This document shows positions 1-10,400 of a stretch of DNA of 20,103 nt, piece by piece. The DNA lies in assembly GCF_001039355.2 (NCBI RefSeq), contig NW_019776177.1, positions 13,596 through 33,698 of the forward strand, given 5' to 3'. The notes beneath the pieces were generated by a model. That model was given only the letters and a program-made list of their open reading frames with translations, ran no database searches and was not told the DNA's origin. Origin of the DNA: Lingula anatina. Its lineage: Eukaryota; Brachiopoda; Lingulata; Lingulida; Lingulidae. The position numbers were made by a program, and so were the translations under genes. How positions within the stretch are numbered: position 1 is the first letter of the stretch; each line of letters begins with the position of its first letter.

Positions 1-540
1 AGAATATCAGAAAAAGTTTTAACACGTACCCTTTCTTAGAAAACCACTTGTAACGTGCGATTCATTTAAAAACTCGAGTCAGATGTATTTTCTACCTCCC
101 ATACCACTACATTTAAGCACCTATATTGACAAGAATGATATTTCCGTGGCTTATGTAAAAGTCAAAAGTATTATTATATTGCAAACCACAGGATACCACT
201 CCGATGAGGATATTATAAAAACAATATACTGTTTGTGTTCCTTTTAGTAACAAATTAATATACATTAATTAATATGTAATGCTATTCCCACACGGCAATA
301 TTTAGTGGTCAGTTATAGAAAAGATCAAAAGCATTTATCTATGTCAACCCTGCATGAGTGCTAAAAAGTCCACTTAATGATTATGTTATAGAAGAAATGA
401 AAATTTGAAAAAGCGATAAGATATAATATCCGTCTAAAACACTCTCCACCATGTATAACTCGCTGACTTACATTTGTCCAACGTAGACTGTAATATTCGG
501 TGCTAAAATTAACACCCCGTCTTCAGTTTTGAGAAACCTG
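1..540. other. AT-rich intergenic sequence
   Basis: No gene or repeat seen. An ATTAATTAAT homeodomain-type palindrome lies near 265. Open frames are short. Confidence 0.6.
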
Positions 541-895
541 ACGTAGGTAGGGTTTGCATTGCGGTAGGTGTGACGATGCACTTAGTGTGAAAATGTGACG
601 GTTGTGACAGTGCGCTATCTGTGTTGATAGAGAACAAATGGAGGGGAACGTGCGCGCTGGGGTGTGAGTGCGGTTGGTGTGACAGAGTGTACGGTGGGGC
701 ATTTTGTCATACTGCTAGTGTTCAGTACATGAGTTCGGTACATGTGTTCAGTACGTGAGATATGGAAATGTAGCGCTGTTCAAGCACAAGCGGTGCCAAT
801 ATACTTATAATAGCATTGCTGTAGTTGTGACAGAGTTGAGTATGCGTTAGTTGCGACAGTGTGCTAGCTGCGACAGGTAGTTATTGTGATAGAAT
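541..895. repeat. degenerate GT-rich minisatellite
   Basis: Strand-biased sequence, rich in G and T on the plus strand, with at least six imperfect copies of a unit near TTGTGACAGTGTG, most clearly at 598-620, 678-690 and 824-883 (TTGTGACAG, TTGCGACAG, CTGCGACAG). Unit length is about 13 with irregular spacing. Each copy holds a TGACAG or CGACAG core. Confidence 0.55.
720..758 (+). repeat. three tandem 13-base units
   Basis: GTTCAGTACATGA, GTTCGGTACATGT and GTTCAGTACGTGA follow each other without gaps inside the GT-rich array. Confidence 0.8.
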
Positions 896-942
896 ATTGA
901 TTATTCCCCTGTGGTTCATAGGACAAAAATGACATTTTTATT

Positions 943-962
943 CCGCAGGATTGATCCTGCGG
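943..962. repeat. inverted repeat CCGCAGGAT-TG-ATCCTGCGG
   Basis: Perfect 9-base arms with a 2-base spacer, GC-rich within AT-rich DNA just after the minisatellite. It does not look like part of a larger element. Confidence 0.7.
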
Positions 963-2140
963 TATAATTGAAAATTGTGCAGAAAATAGAATCAGTCGGA
1001 AAAAAATGACAAATACATTTTATATTGATCTACTGTGAAGACCCCCAAAGGATAGATATCCATAAGTAGTAAATATTGTTTGTATTAATCACTTAACTCA
1101 TGTAAAGGGCCCAATGTTGTAGATAAAAGGGTAAACTTCCCCTTAGAACATGGATTTTCTCTCTGGAAGTAGCCGCATCATAATAAATTAATAATACTGT
1201 GAAAAAAAATTAAAGGTTATTTCCAAATACTGCACACGAATTACAATGCCTTAGTACGTCATGCCTATGTCCTTCACTTTATAGCAAAACTGCACCCACC
1301 TAAGTTTTGCATTTGTTTATCAACGGACCCTTCTCTCCCCCCCCCCCCCCCCCCCCCCCAGCCCCTTATCAATATTCTGAACCTGTAAGTAACTGTGCAA
1401 CTGATAGAAGGACAGCACGGAACGATGTGGTACATGTAGCTCTTCCTGTCTGCTGTGACTCAGGCCTCAATACGACACTCGTGTTAAACGGACCCTGGAA
1501 TTAGTTACCCTCTCATATTAGGGACCTCTTAAATAATATACAAAATTAATAATAATTTTGTACAGACTACTGGCGAACCCTATGGTCAGAGTGAAGGAAT
1601 TAGGTAAATCTACGTCCATGAATGAGTCCGAAAGACAAGGTATGCTCTTGCACTGCAGTTGAATTCTAAACATGTCAGCTACAAATCTGATTACAAAGCA
1701 TTAATATTGTTATTATTATTGTATAATTATTATTATTTGTTGTAGTAGTACTTGTTGTAGCATTTATTTTTTTTCTGGTAATTGTGATTGAAAAAAATGT
1801 AACAGACCCACTTTAAGTGACATTTCTATCAGGTTTTATTTCTATTAACTACAGTGTTGCACTGCCCGTGAATTACCTATACTGCCTTCCCTATCTGCGT
1901 GGTTTGCAGAGGCTGTATAAACTAGAAAATAAATACAACCTTCATGCTCAATAAATTATTGATTTTTAACATAAAAAATATTCAGAACTGCTGTCAGCTG
2001 CTAATAGTTTGTAACGACTACATACCCTGAAAACGCTTAATTAATAATCAGAACACTGAATCGATCGATTTTCTTGATAAACAATTTTACGGTTTCTCAG
2101 AATAATGCAATCACATTTAACTAATGCATCCAAGCTTCGA
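963..2140. other. intergenic sequence, no gene
   Basis: AT-rich apart from a poly-C tract and a slightly GC-richer patch at about 1360-1500 with no coding signal. A short TTATTATTATT-type run lies near 1710. Confidence 0.6.
1337..1359 (+). repeat. poly-C tract, 23 C
   Basis: Uninterrupted run of 23 C, the longest of five such tracts in the window. All have C on the plus strand. Confidence 0.9.
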
Positions 2141-2159
2141 CCCCCCCCCCCCCCCTCCC
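2141..2159 (+). repeat. poly-C tract
   Basis: Fifteen C, one T, three C, followed by a C- and T-rich stretch to about 2210. Confidence 0.9.
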
Positions 2160-3634
2160 GAAGATTTCCGGCTGATTCCGCCTCTCTCCGGCCCTCGCTT
2201 ACCTTCTCCTTCAAGAATGAAATTTTGATCAAAGAGTTCATTAATCCGGGTTAATAAAGTTTCAACGGGGTTTAGCGTAGATGCAAGGGCGTGTTTAAAA
2301 CGCTTGGCTAATTGACACACGATTGACTTCAAGCGGGAAAGGTCGTACCGCCAATTTCCATAACATCACTATCAATTTTACCACGCGGAAGTGAGTCGTA
2401 ATCACTATAAATGTAGGCCTACTGTGCGTTTATGTTAGGAGTTACGCCTAACAAAATAACTGAAGACTACAAAATATATACTGTATATCCAAAGACAGTG
2501 AGATTGGATAAACTCTAAATAATTTTCCTCCTAAGTCTGGCTTTTTATGATGGCGTATTGAGATATTCCTGTTTCTTTTGCTTTTACGTGTACATGGTCA
2601 AAGATGGTCCGTTCCAATACTTTAAGAAATGTCAGGTCCCCATTGTATATCTATGTTTTTCTTTCCTCTTCAGCGTTAATGGTTTCATCATTGCGGCTCG
2701 GTTACCCCGTTAATAGTCCCGAACATGAAAGGATTCAGAGGCAATTTATCAAAGATCTATAAATTACTTTGATCAGTGATTCGTGCTCGTAGGGGTAAAA
2801 GAAAACTTAAAGAACCCTCGAAAGGCGTTTAAGGGGTATCAGAAATGATTAATGAGCGCGGTAAATTATATGGGAGGGGGCAGAAAAGGAGAGAGAAAGA
2901 AAGAAAGAGAGAAATGAGGTCGTTGGACAATCAGCTACCTATGGCCATGCATGAAACTTTTCGCGCCGATTTTCAAACAATGATAAACCAATGAGTAATG
3001 TACAAACCGTATTTCTTACATCCAGGGGGTAACTGTAGTAGCGCTTATATGGCTCTATGCACCAAGCTTCAAACAGCGATAAAAATACAAGCAGAGCAAT
3101 GTCTACAGAAATATAGATATTAAACATTAAAATTAAAAACATACCGCTTGTAATATGCACCACGTGTCTTTATTCTTCCCAACTTATGAAGAACACATTT
3201 GGCTAGTGACTAAAACAAATACGTATAACTGCATTTTACATACATTTAAATGGTGATGAAAAAATGTCTGAAATGCAACATGTCATCTTTGAATTATGAA
3301 ATCCCAACTCAATAGTTTATGCACGCAAAAAATTGGCGAATAGAGAATGAAATAACATTTATCTATGTAAGGAACATATGATTTAGGAATATGCGTTATA
3401 ATCATTTTTTTATTATTTTGATTTATTCTATTTATTTATCATTATTTTACATTATTTATTATCAATTTTAAATAAATATCTTTCTACACACGGACTGTAA
3501 TTCAGCACATACCTCACAAGATACTGTGCAATACTATTGTAAAACCTGTCAGAATTAATTTCGTTTGTAAATTAGACAGTTCTTACATACTTCAAATTAG
3601 TACGAATACGTACAATACTTTTGGCTTACCCATG
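2160..3634. other. intergenic sequence with a polypurine tract and a TCF-like pair
   Basis: No gene seen. GATCAAAGA at 2227-2235, ATCAAAG at 2748-2754 and CTTTGATC at 2767-2774 are TCF-like cores; the last two are 12 bases apart in opposite orientation. A 19-base imperfect hairpin GTTAGG...CCTAAC lies at 2434-2452. Confidence 0.5.
2871..2918 (+). repeat. polypurine tract (GGGA/GAAA/GA)
   Basis: From GGGAGGGGG to GAAATGAGG nearly all bases are A or G, with embedded GAAA repeats. Confidence 0.8.
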
Positions 3635-3672
3635 CTCTCCTCTCTCTCTCTGTCTCTCTCTCTCTCTCTCTC
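3635..3672 (+). repeat. (CT)n microsatellite
   Basis: Imperfect CT dinucleotide run with one TGT interruption near 3651. Confidence 0.9.
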
Positions 3673-3769
3673 AGGTTCACACGCCCTTTGACCCCCAATC
3701 GTGTGCAAAGTAAGCATATCTCAATTTCCAATTCCATTTCTAATGCCCCGTATGAGCGACAAGCGGGAA

Positions 3770-3778
3770 GATCAAAGG
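3770..3778 (-). promoter_or_regulatory. TCF/LEF site CCTTTGATC
   Basis: GATCAAAGG on the plus strand, an exact SCTTTGATS match on the minus strand, in a small GC-richer patch (3680-3830). Confidence 0.25.
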
Positions 3779-3930
3779 CCCCGATGTCCGGGTGAGTAAT
3801 AGACGTGCCTGGCAACGTCACGAAAACAGAAAAGAATAGAAAAAAACTAGGCCCAGCATTTATATTGTAATATGGTGACTGTATATATATATAGCCTGAC
3901 TAAGAGTAGTAAATGACGTACACATAACAA

Positions 3931-4030
3931 TGGCGGATCCAGGCACGTGCCCCCCCCCCCCCCCACCCACCTTTAGGCTCTTCTTCTCTCTCTTCTCCAA
4001 CCCTATCCCCTCCCAATCCCCGAAAAAAAA
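3931..4030. mobile_element. possible transposon end fragment with poly-C
   Basis: Begins TGGCGGATCCAGGCACGTGCC and runs into 15 C (3950-3964), then a C/T-rich stretch. The GGCGGATCCAG motif echoes the right end of the element at 7500-7662 (read on the minus strand GGCGGATCCAG). No matching left end or target duplication is found, so only a fragment is likely. Confidence 0.35.
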
Positions 4031-4189
4031 ACAATATAACGAGAAAAGTGAGACAAAACTTAACAAATTCATCATCCCTGCGCATTGCATTTTTAAATTA
4101 AAATAGGAAAATTGCCCTCGTCTACTGTTGTATGTTATCCACTCGCTTCTTCTCTGGCAAAATTTTGAATTTGTGCCTCTTTATTTGAG

Positions 4190-4240
4190 CATTTATTTAT
4201 TTATTTATTTTTTTTTTTTATTTCTTTCTTTATTTATTTT
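4190..4240 (+). repeat. (TTTA)n and poly-T simple repeat
   Basis: TTTATTTA units around a run of T. Confidence 0.85.
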
Positions 4241-4630
4241 GTGAATATCATACTTGGTAATGGGTAAGTATCTGGATTAAACTGTCCAATCTGCAACAGG
4301 ATTGAATCAAGGAAAAAAATGATGTAATACCGGTACAATATCTGTAACAAATACTTTAGTTGGAATGTGAGTGTATTAATTTCCCCTCGTTATTATTATG
4401 TTTAGATTTACTTAAATAATATACTGGCTGTTTACGAAAATAAAGTAAATAGATACTTTGTAATTGACTTTAAAATATATAGAAATGTATATAACAGCAT
4501 ACATGTGTGGACAGCATTCGTGTTTAACTTGAACTCTGAAAAAAAATTAAAAGATCATGTTCTGTAATATAACAGGACAAAGGAGCAAAAAATAAAGTTA
4601 CGTGATTAAAGTAGTAAAATGATTAAGAAG
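4240..4630. other. AT-rich intergenic sequence
   Basis: Nothing recognised. Confidence 0.6.
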
Positions 4631-4825
4631 ATTTAGATCGATCTAAGGATTAAGTTTTAGATCGACCTAACTCCCTGGGGGTTCACGCTAAATTGCAGTC
4701 AGCCGAGCGGGCACCATAGTTAATTACCCCCTTACAGCTTTTAGTAGGCGGGACAGACGCTTAAGCCGGCCAAGCTGACAGTAATCTAGTGAGACTCCCC
4801 ACAGGGATAGATCGATCTAAAAATC
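4631..4825. mobile_element. fold-back (MITE-like) element
   Basis: Long imperfect inverted repeat. The left arm, from TTTTAGATCGACCTAACTCC (4655) through GGGGTTCACGCTAAATTGCAG to CAGTCAGC, pairs with the right arm ending AGGGATAGATCGATCTAAAA (4822). At the left end the terminal motif AGATCGAYCTAA is present twice (4636 and 4660); the outer copy makes the perfect palindrome TTAGATCGATCTAA (4633-4646). The GC-richer core has no open frame. No clear target duplication is seen. Confidence 0.65.
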
Positions 4826-4829
4826 TATG

Positions 4830-6820
4830 GAAATGGGGTGTAAGATTAAGTCAGTGTTTTAGAAAATCCACAAACAATAAAAAATAACAGAACAAAACAA
4901 AACGACATGGTAAAATAAAGGATTTGTCATTAAAGCTAACTGTAAACGAATAATGACCTGGGTGTTGTTTTTTAATCTAAAAACCATTTTCATAAATGAC
5001 TGAACTCAAAGAAACCAACCAATCGTTCTTAGATGTATATTCATCGTGTTGGCTATGTGGACACGTTAACGTTATGACACCCATTTTCAGTCTTAGCTGA
5101 ACTCTTTATATCTCAAAAACAGTCATAAAAACAAAACAAAACCAATTTCCATCAACCGTTTTAACCGTTACTTGATGCTAAAACAAAGGCTGTTTTCGAC
5201 TTTTTGATCACAGGGTTGATCTTATTGTAAAAGTAGTTAAGATATTGGTACATGTTGAATAGAATATTTTCACCAAACAAAAATCTACTTAATATTAGCA
5301 TCTAAATTGGATATATCCCTTCATACAATTATAAAAAGTTCACAAATCTAAGGATCAACATTACATGCTTTTTTGAAAAGTTACTCTAAAGCGGGTGTAA
5401 GAAATAATAAAATGGCATTTCTATATTTTTACCATCTTTTTTCCTTTTGAAAACTTTAAGAATACCGATAAAGGAAACTGTATCACCCATTGAGTGACGT
5501 ACCCCACGGTAATTCACAAAAACGATGATATTAACTCAAGAACACTTCAAGACCACAACCTTCCGCCAAGGAATAAAATAAGGCGCTAAAATTTTAAAAG
5601 ATATTAGGCTACACGGGATTCTGTTTAAATGATAATACGAATGTTCAATGAGTATAATTATACTTGTTATACTGTTTTATGTAACTTTTTACCTGACTTG
5701 CGGAAATTGAGCGTTTTAGGGACAGATCACAGAAAATTTCATTTTATACTGAATATTCAATTCAATTGAATTATACTCAATATGCGTGTGACAATAAATC
5801 ATTATATTCATCCAAATTGAAGAACTGTCTATCCTGAAAATGTCGTCAAAACGTGCAAAGATAATGTCTTTAAAACTGAAATTTGAAATTATCTGCAAAT
5901 GATTGTTAAGGTATATTGTCCACAAACACAAACCAAACTTGTCGGTAATAACAATAGCCCATTGATATGGGCCAGCTATATTTATACAGTGGTATGATGT
6001 TTCGTGCAACACTTCGAGATTGATATTGGAAATTCAGATTTACGTGATTGATTTTCTATCCAAGTTGAACAGTCTTAACTAAGTCTAAAGAATAAAGTTT
6101 GCTATTTGCTCTTATGCATGTGTTCCAAAGTATATCAAGCATTTTAAAACATGCATTCTTGAAAGGTTAGGGATTCACATGTTCTGTTAGCAAAAACAAA
6201 ACAAAAAAATAATAAAAAGAAAAAAGAAAGAAAGAAAAAACGTAACGTGATGTCACTTTTGAAAGGTTAAACTTGACCGAATATATTTATATATAATATT
6301 TATTTGAGTGCCTTATGCACAATGGGATCTTTTTGTGCAAAGGATGGGATGCATTAGAGATCATACATTTGTAATAAAAGACTTTTTAAAAATTTTGCTT
6401 CGATTGGTTCGTAAAATGAATTATTTATATTATTTATTTACATTTTCATTTATTTATTGCTTGTTTGTTTGGTTAAATTTTATCAACTTTACGGAATGTT
6501 ATATTCAAACTAAATCTCATGTTTAGTGTATAAAATCGAATTGCATGTTACCGCAAAAAAAATGAAAATTTTCGTGTTTCGAGTTCGTCATTTTTTTTTA
6601 TTATTATTTAAGTTGAATCTTAAACCTCGTTTCCGCACGAACTGATTTAAACAATTCACAATACAAAACAAACTATACACACACAAATGCTGTTTGTACA
6701 AAAAGAAAAAGAAAAGAGTTTGCAAACAGATGATCGAGTCCATGCTTATATAAAGTATTCTTCTAAAGATCTGAATTTGAAATGCATCAAAATTACATCA
6801 GTGACATTTTGGCACACTGA
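4830..6820. other. AT-rich intergenic sequence, no gene
   Basis: Nothing supported. A 98-codon minus-strand open frame (5716-6012) is AT-driven, with no family resemblance. A-rich runs lie at 6191-6240. Confidence 0.6.
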
Positions 6821-6821
6821 A

Positions 6822-6829
6822 CACGATTC

Positions 6830-6867
<38 letters not shown>

Positions 6868-6875
6868 GAATCGTG
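6822..6875. repeat. 54-base perfect palindrome with (AT)n centre
   Basis: CACGATTCTTAA, an (AT)n centre, then TTAAGAATCGTG. Every base pairs with its partner, so the segment can form a 27-base-pair stem. The unique flanking arms show this is more than a self-complementary microsatellite. Confidence 0.9.
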
Positions 6876-6969
6876 GACACTTTCTCAGTTAAGCTAGAAA
6901 ACTGAAATTGGCGTTCATCGTTTCAGATTCCTCCGATACCTAACAAAGTCCCGCTTGAAAAGTCACATA

Positions 6970-6978
6970 CCTTTGATC
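6970..6978 (+). promoter_or_regulatory. TCF/LEF site CCTTTGATC
   Basis: Exact match to SCTTTGATS on the plus strand, at the left side of the candidate enhancer. Confidence 0.4.
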
Positions 6979-7123
6979 CTTTTTTTCTGGTAACAAGCGG
7001 TTTGAACGAGTCACTTCCACAGAAATATTGTGTTTTAATTGCTACGTTTCGTGTGTCAAAATGCAAGTTTTACACAGCACTTTACGGGGGTCGGTTTACC
7101 CCACCTGTACCTGTCGGCAGCGG

Positions 7124-7140
7124 TGGCGGCGCCTTTGATG
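7124..7140 (+). promoter_or_regulatory. Helper site plus TCF site pair
   Basis: TGGCGGC (Helper GCCGCCR on the minus strand), one G, then CCTTTGATG (exact SCTTTGATS). In fly Wnt targets a Helper motif near the TCF site raises binding through the C-clamp. Confidence 0.45.
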
Positions 7141-7461
7141 TGACGTGAAGGCTTTGTCTTAATCCGCTTCCAGGTTGTGCGCAAAGATAAGATCTTGTTG
7201 TTATCTGCCTTCATCTAGGACGACTAACAGCTGAACACTTGATCACAGTTACTGATATCACCGTGTCACGCTAGTTGAAAGATGAGCGGCAGTTACAATA
7301 ATCGCTGTATATTTGGGCTGTAAGGCGTGGATTTTTTTTTTCTCATTCTTTCCAAAACCATGCGGTTCTCTTACCGTGTGGACCACATTCGGTATTTGAA
7401 CTTGTGCTAGCTTTAGGTCTGCCCTTATTTACATCATTCATACACCTGTCTTATCACTGTT

Positions 7462-7480
7462 AATATATATATATATATAT
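7462..7480 (+). repeat. (AT)n microsatellite
   Basis: Short AT run directly upstream of the element at 7500. Confidence 0.85.
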
Positions 7481-7499
7481 ACAGTACATACTGTACTGT

Positions 7500-7662
7500 C
7501 AGGGGCGTATTTAGGCCGTCTTCTGGGTCTTCTGGAAGACGGTCAGATTTTCAAGTTTACATTGTCAGCCATCTAATGTTTTCTGTCGGAAGACGGTCAA
7601 AAATGGAAGATGGATCAACAAATTTGGAAGACTGTCAGAAAATATCTCTGGATCCGCCCCTG
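7500..7662. mobile_element. 163-base MITE with CAGGGGCG ends
   Basis: Starts CAGGGGCGTATTTAG and ends CTCTGGATCCGCCCCTG, so the terminal inverted repeat is CAGGGGCG. It is flanked on both sides by ACTGTACTGT (7490-7499 and 7663-7672), itself two 5-base units, so the target duplication could be 5 or 10. Inside are three direct copies of GGAAGACNGTCA (7534, 7588, 7626). No coding capacity; a non-autonomous DNA transposon, perhaps hAT-like. Confidence 0.7.
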
Positions 7663-7671
7663 ACTGTACTG

Positions 7672-7685
7672 TACTGGTACCAGTA
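7672..7685. repeat. 14-base palindrome TACTGGTACCAGTA
   Basis: Perfect palindrome beginning at the last base of the right flanking repeat of the 7500-7662 element. Confidence 0.7.
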
Positions 7686-7689
7686 TACT

Positions 7690-8489
7690 CAGTAACAGGG
7701 GCACACTTGCCAGTATATTGCCCATGAAATTTTAAAATTCTTCTATCTTTGTCTATTCAATATCTCATCAGGCTTTTCTATGAGTCCATAATAAAAACAT
7801 TTTCCCCATTTTACATGTAATAGTGCATTTTTATTCATTTTGTCTAATTTATCTTGCTGAATTAATTGTCTAAAACTGTGTAACTTTAGCAGTTCCAATC
7901 TCCTTTCTTAAATCATTTACCGGAATAAGGCTATTTAAACAGTTTATAACGGTTCAAAATTCATAGTACATTTGAATTAATAAAGTTGTATCACTGTATA
8001 AATTTCGGTGCATTCGAAGGAAAATGCGTTTCTACCATACAAAATTGTTACATGGTTGAATGAGATTCGATAAATCCTTGATTTGAAAAGCATCTATTGG
8101 ATTATTCAAATAAAACGGCATCTGAAAACAATGAATCAAACGAAAAATATTTTGTAGGGAATACATAACAGCTTAAAGTGCAAGTCACTCCGAGACAGAA
8201 AACATTCCCTTGAAGCTTGTAACAGTTCTCGTCGCTCTTGTACCTTTTAATCATATGTTTCATCTAATCATTATTTTCCGTCTGGAATAGCCCACATTAT
8301 TTTTGGCACGTATTCTTGAAATCTCAGCTTTACCTAAGTTCCTAAAAATCAATTCAGTTACTGTGTCTGACGCCCCCTACATCTCAACTGTACGCGTACG
8401 CCTTAGAAAAAAGCACTCAAAACAAATAAATATACTATAAATCGCATTATGAACGACATAATGTCATTTTACAAGTAGAAAATATAATG

Positions 8490-8490
<1 letters not shown>
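7690..8490. other. AT-rich intergenic sequence
   Basis: No gene, repeat or clear island. Confidence 0.6.

Positions 8491-8540
<50 letters not shown>
8491..8540 (+). repeat. (ATT)n microsatellite
   Basis: About 16 uninterrupted ATT units. Confidence 0.95.
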
Positions 8541-8541
<1 letters not shown>

Positions 8542-8962
8542 ATTTGACACCCACAGGTTGGCAACCCTTTAAGACTCGGAACACAACTTTCAGTAAAAAA
8601 AGAAATAAAATATGCATAATTATAACTATAGTCAAACGTGCCATGTAGCAGAGGATTTGTAAATATTTGTCACAGTATCTACCCCTTAAATATGATAAAG
8701 CGTTGCCAATTGAATCTAGCATTTGGGAGTCTTATCATTTACCACGTACCCGCAAATACCCCTTTTCAAGTGGTAACATTTGGTTGATTGCATAATAAGC
8801 ACTCACTCAAAGAGTTATGATAACTATGACTTAAGAGATTCATTGGATCTTATGTTATTATTTGTCTATCTATCTGTCTTCCTTTCTGTGCATGTTATTC
8901 TTAGAACTTAAAATCCTCAGCCGCGCACAGACAATATAATGCGTCTGCTATTACTATTAGGT

Positions 8963-9149
8963 CATATTGGCCCCATTCAGAATAGGGGACTAACTAGTTC
9001 GAGAGTCAAATATGGCGACCCACTACAAAGCTTTCTGTCTAATCCGCTAATAGACACTGAATAGATATCCCGTGGGGAAGTATTCAAGTGGGTCGGCCAT
9101 ATTTGACCCTCGGACTAGTTAGTCCCCTATTCTGAATGGGGCCTAAGGC
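8963..9149. mobile_element. fold-back MITE with about 55-base inverted repeats
   Basis: The left arm (8969-9022, GGCCCCATTCAGAATAGGGG onward) and right arm (9089-9143) are inverted copies with about three differences. Both arms contain CAAATATGG and CTAACTAGT. ATTAGGT stands on each side (8956-8962 and 9150-9156), six bases beyond the arms, and is a probable 7-base target duplication. The 66-base centre has no coding capacity. Confidence 0.8.
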
Positions 9150-9373
9150 ATTAGGTTGATGGGGGCACGTATGTCTCTTGGATAGAGGCTATTCACCGGG
9201 CTAGCCTAGCGCATTCGCCGTTCAGGATGCTCTGGAGAGACATCGAAATATTGAGACGAAATCATCATCAAGGACAATTTTGGAACTGCATTAAAACAAT
9301 TCAGCTAGTACATGTACACTGTAGTCTCAGCTCTTCTGTACTGTTGCTTGAGCATTTTGTACTAAGAACTTGA

Positions 9374-9399
9374 CCCCCCCCCCCAAAAAAAAAAAAAAA
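9374..9399 (+). repeat. poly-C then poly-A
   Basis: Eleven C followed by fifteen A. Confidence 0.9.
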
Positions 9400-10326
9400 T
9401 GCTTGCTGAGTCCTCACTTTGAAGTATATTCCCTTCGTCCAAATACCATTTATTAATTATTGCTAATACATGTGCGGACAGCATCATGAATAATACACGT
9501 GTCCATCTCTCGAACCTGTACTTTGGTTCTCTACATAGTGCACGTTCCTTTGTGAAGCACGAGCATTAACGCCATCGTCAAAAATAAAAAAGACTGTTTT
9601 GTTTGATGCGGTATTTATAATCCCTCGTAGATCTGCTGGATTACAGTGTCGCAAAATATGTCCATAATATCCAGGCGTAAAAGTACATGTTTTAACATGT
9701 GCATTTTAAAAAAACACAGACATAATTTTACATTTAAGAGGCTACGCATCGGGACTTCATTTTGTCTTTGAACTTATATTTTCGTTTTAGATATCCTGTG
9801 GTAACATTTAAAAGCAAGGTATTTCGCGATTAAACTCTCTTCCCAAACCCGGATAAAAGTACGTTTTACGCGATGGCTCATAATTTTGTTACACTTGTGG
9901 AAAAGCTTAGATCTGCATTATCATCTATTAATACTTCCACGAATGTCTAACAACAAAACTTCAATAAACCACATAAAATATTTCGATAGTCTTAGATCTG
10001 TATTGAAAAAAAATAGTGAAAAAAATCCCGACGACATGTTAAAGCCTTAAAATATGAGTTTTTTTTCACTCTGTTAAAATACCCTTAATGCGAAGTGCGA
10101 CTTAAAGGAATGCATGTAATCGTTACCTCGCTTGATATTGGTTTAAAGACTGCGCCATGTAAAACGTAAAACTCTTTATATATCCTCTTGATAAGAGGAC
10201 GTCTGAGTCCACATCTGTATTTGTGTTATTGAAATAGATAATATTAGATGGTGTTTAGACCATCATGAGAAATTTTTACTACGAGATGAAAAGAATACAG
10301 ACCTGACGATACATGATAATCAGTGA
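9400..10326. other. intergenic sequence, no gene
   Basis: AT-rich; nothing recognised on either strand. Confidence 0.6.
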
Positions 10327-10400
10327 CTATTTCCCTGTGCACCACATACATGAAATTCTGAACCTATTTCCCTGTGCACCACATACATGAAATTCTGAAC
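10327..10400 (+). repeat. perfect 37-base tandem duplication
   Basis: The unit CTATTTCCCTGTGCACCACA...GAAC occurs at 10327-10363 and again at 10364-10400 with no differences, so the duplication is recent. Confidence 0.95.

Larger units (their letters stand above)
6900..7330. promoter_or_regulatory. candidate 3' enhancer island with TCF and Helper sites
   Basis: GC-richer block about 6.1-6.5 kb beyond the engrailed stop. It carries two exact matches to the fly TCF consensus SCTTTGATS: CCTTTGATC (6970-6978) and CCTTTGATG (7132-7140). One base from the second is TGGCGGC (7124-7130), the reverse complement of the Helper motif GCCGCCR read by the C-clamp of invertebrate TCF proteins. E-box-like CACCTGTACCTG (7102-7113) and GATA-type AGATAAGATC/GTTATCT are also present. 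No open frame of note. The target gene would presumably be engrailed. Confidence 0.4.

Noticed and set aside
5716-6012. 98-codon minus-strand open frame
   Set aside because: AT-rich random-looking peptide with no domain; consistent with chance in 20 kb.
8447-8722. Poly-asparagine protein
   Set aside because: The asparagine run is the (ATT)n microsatellite read on the other strand.
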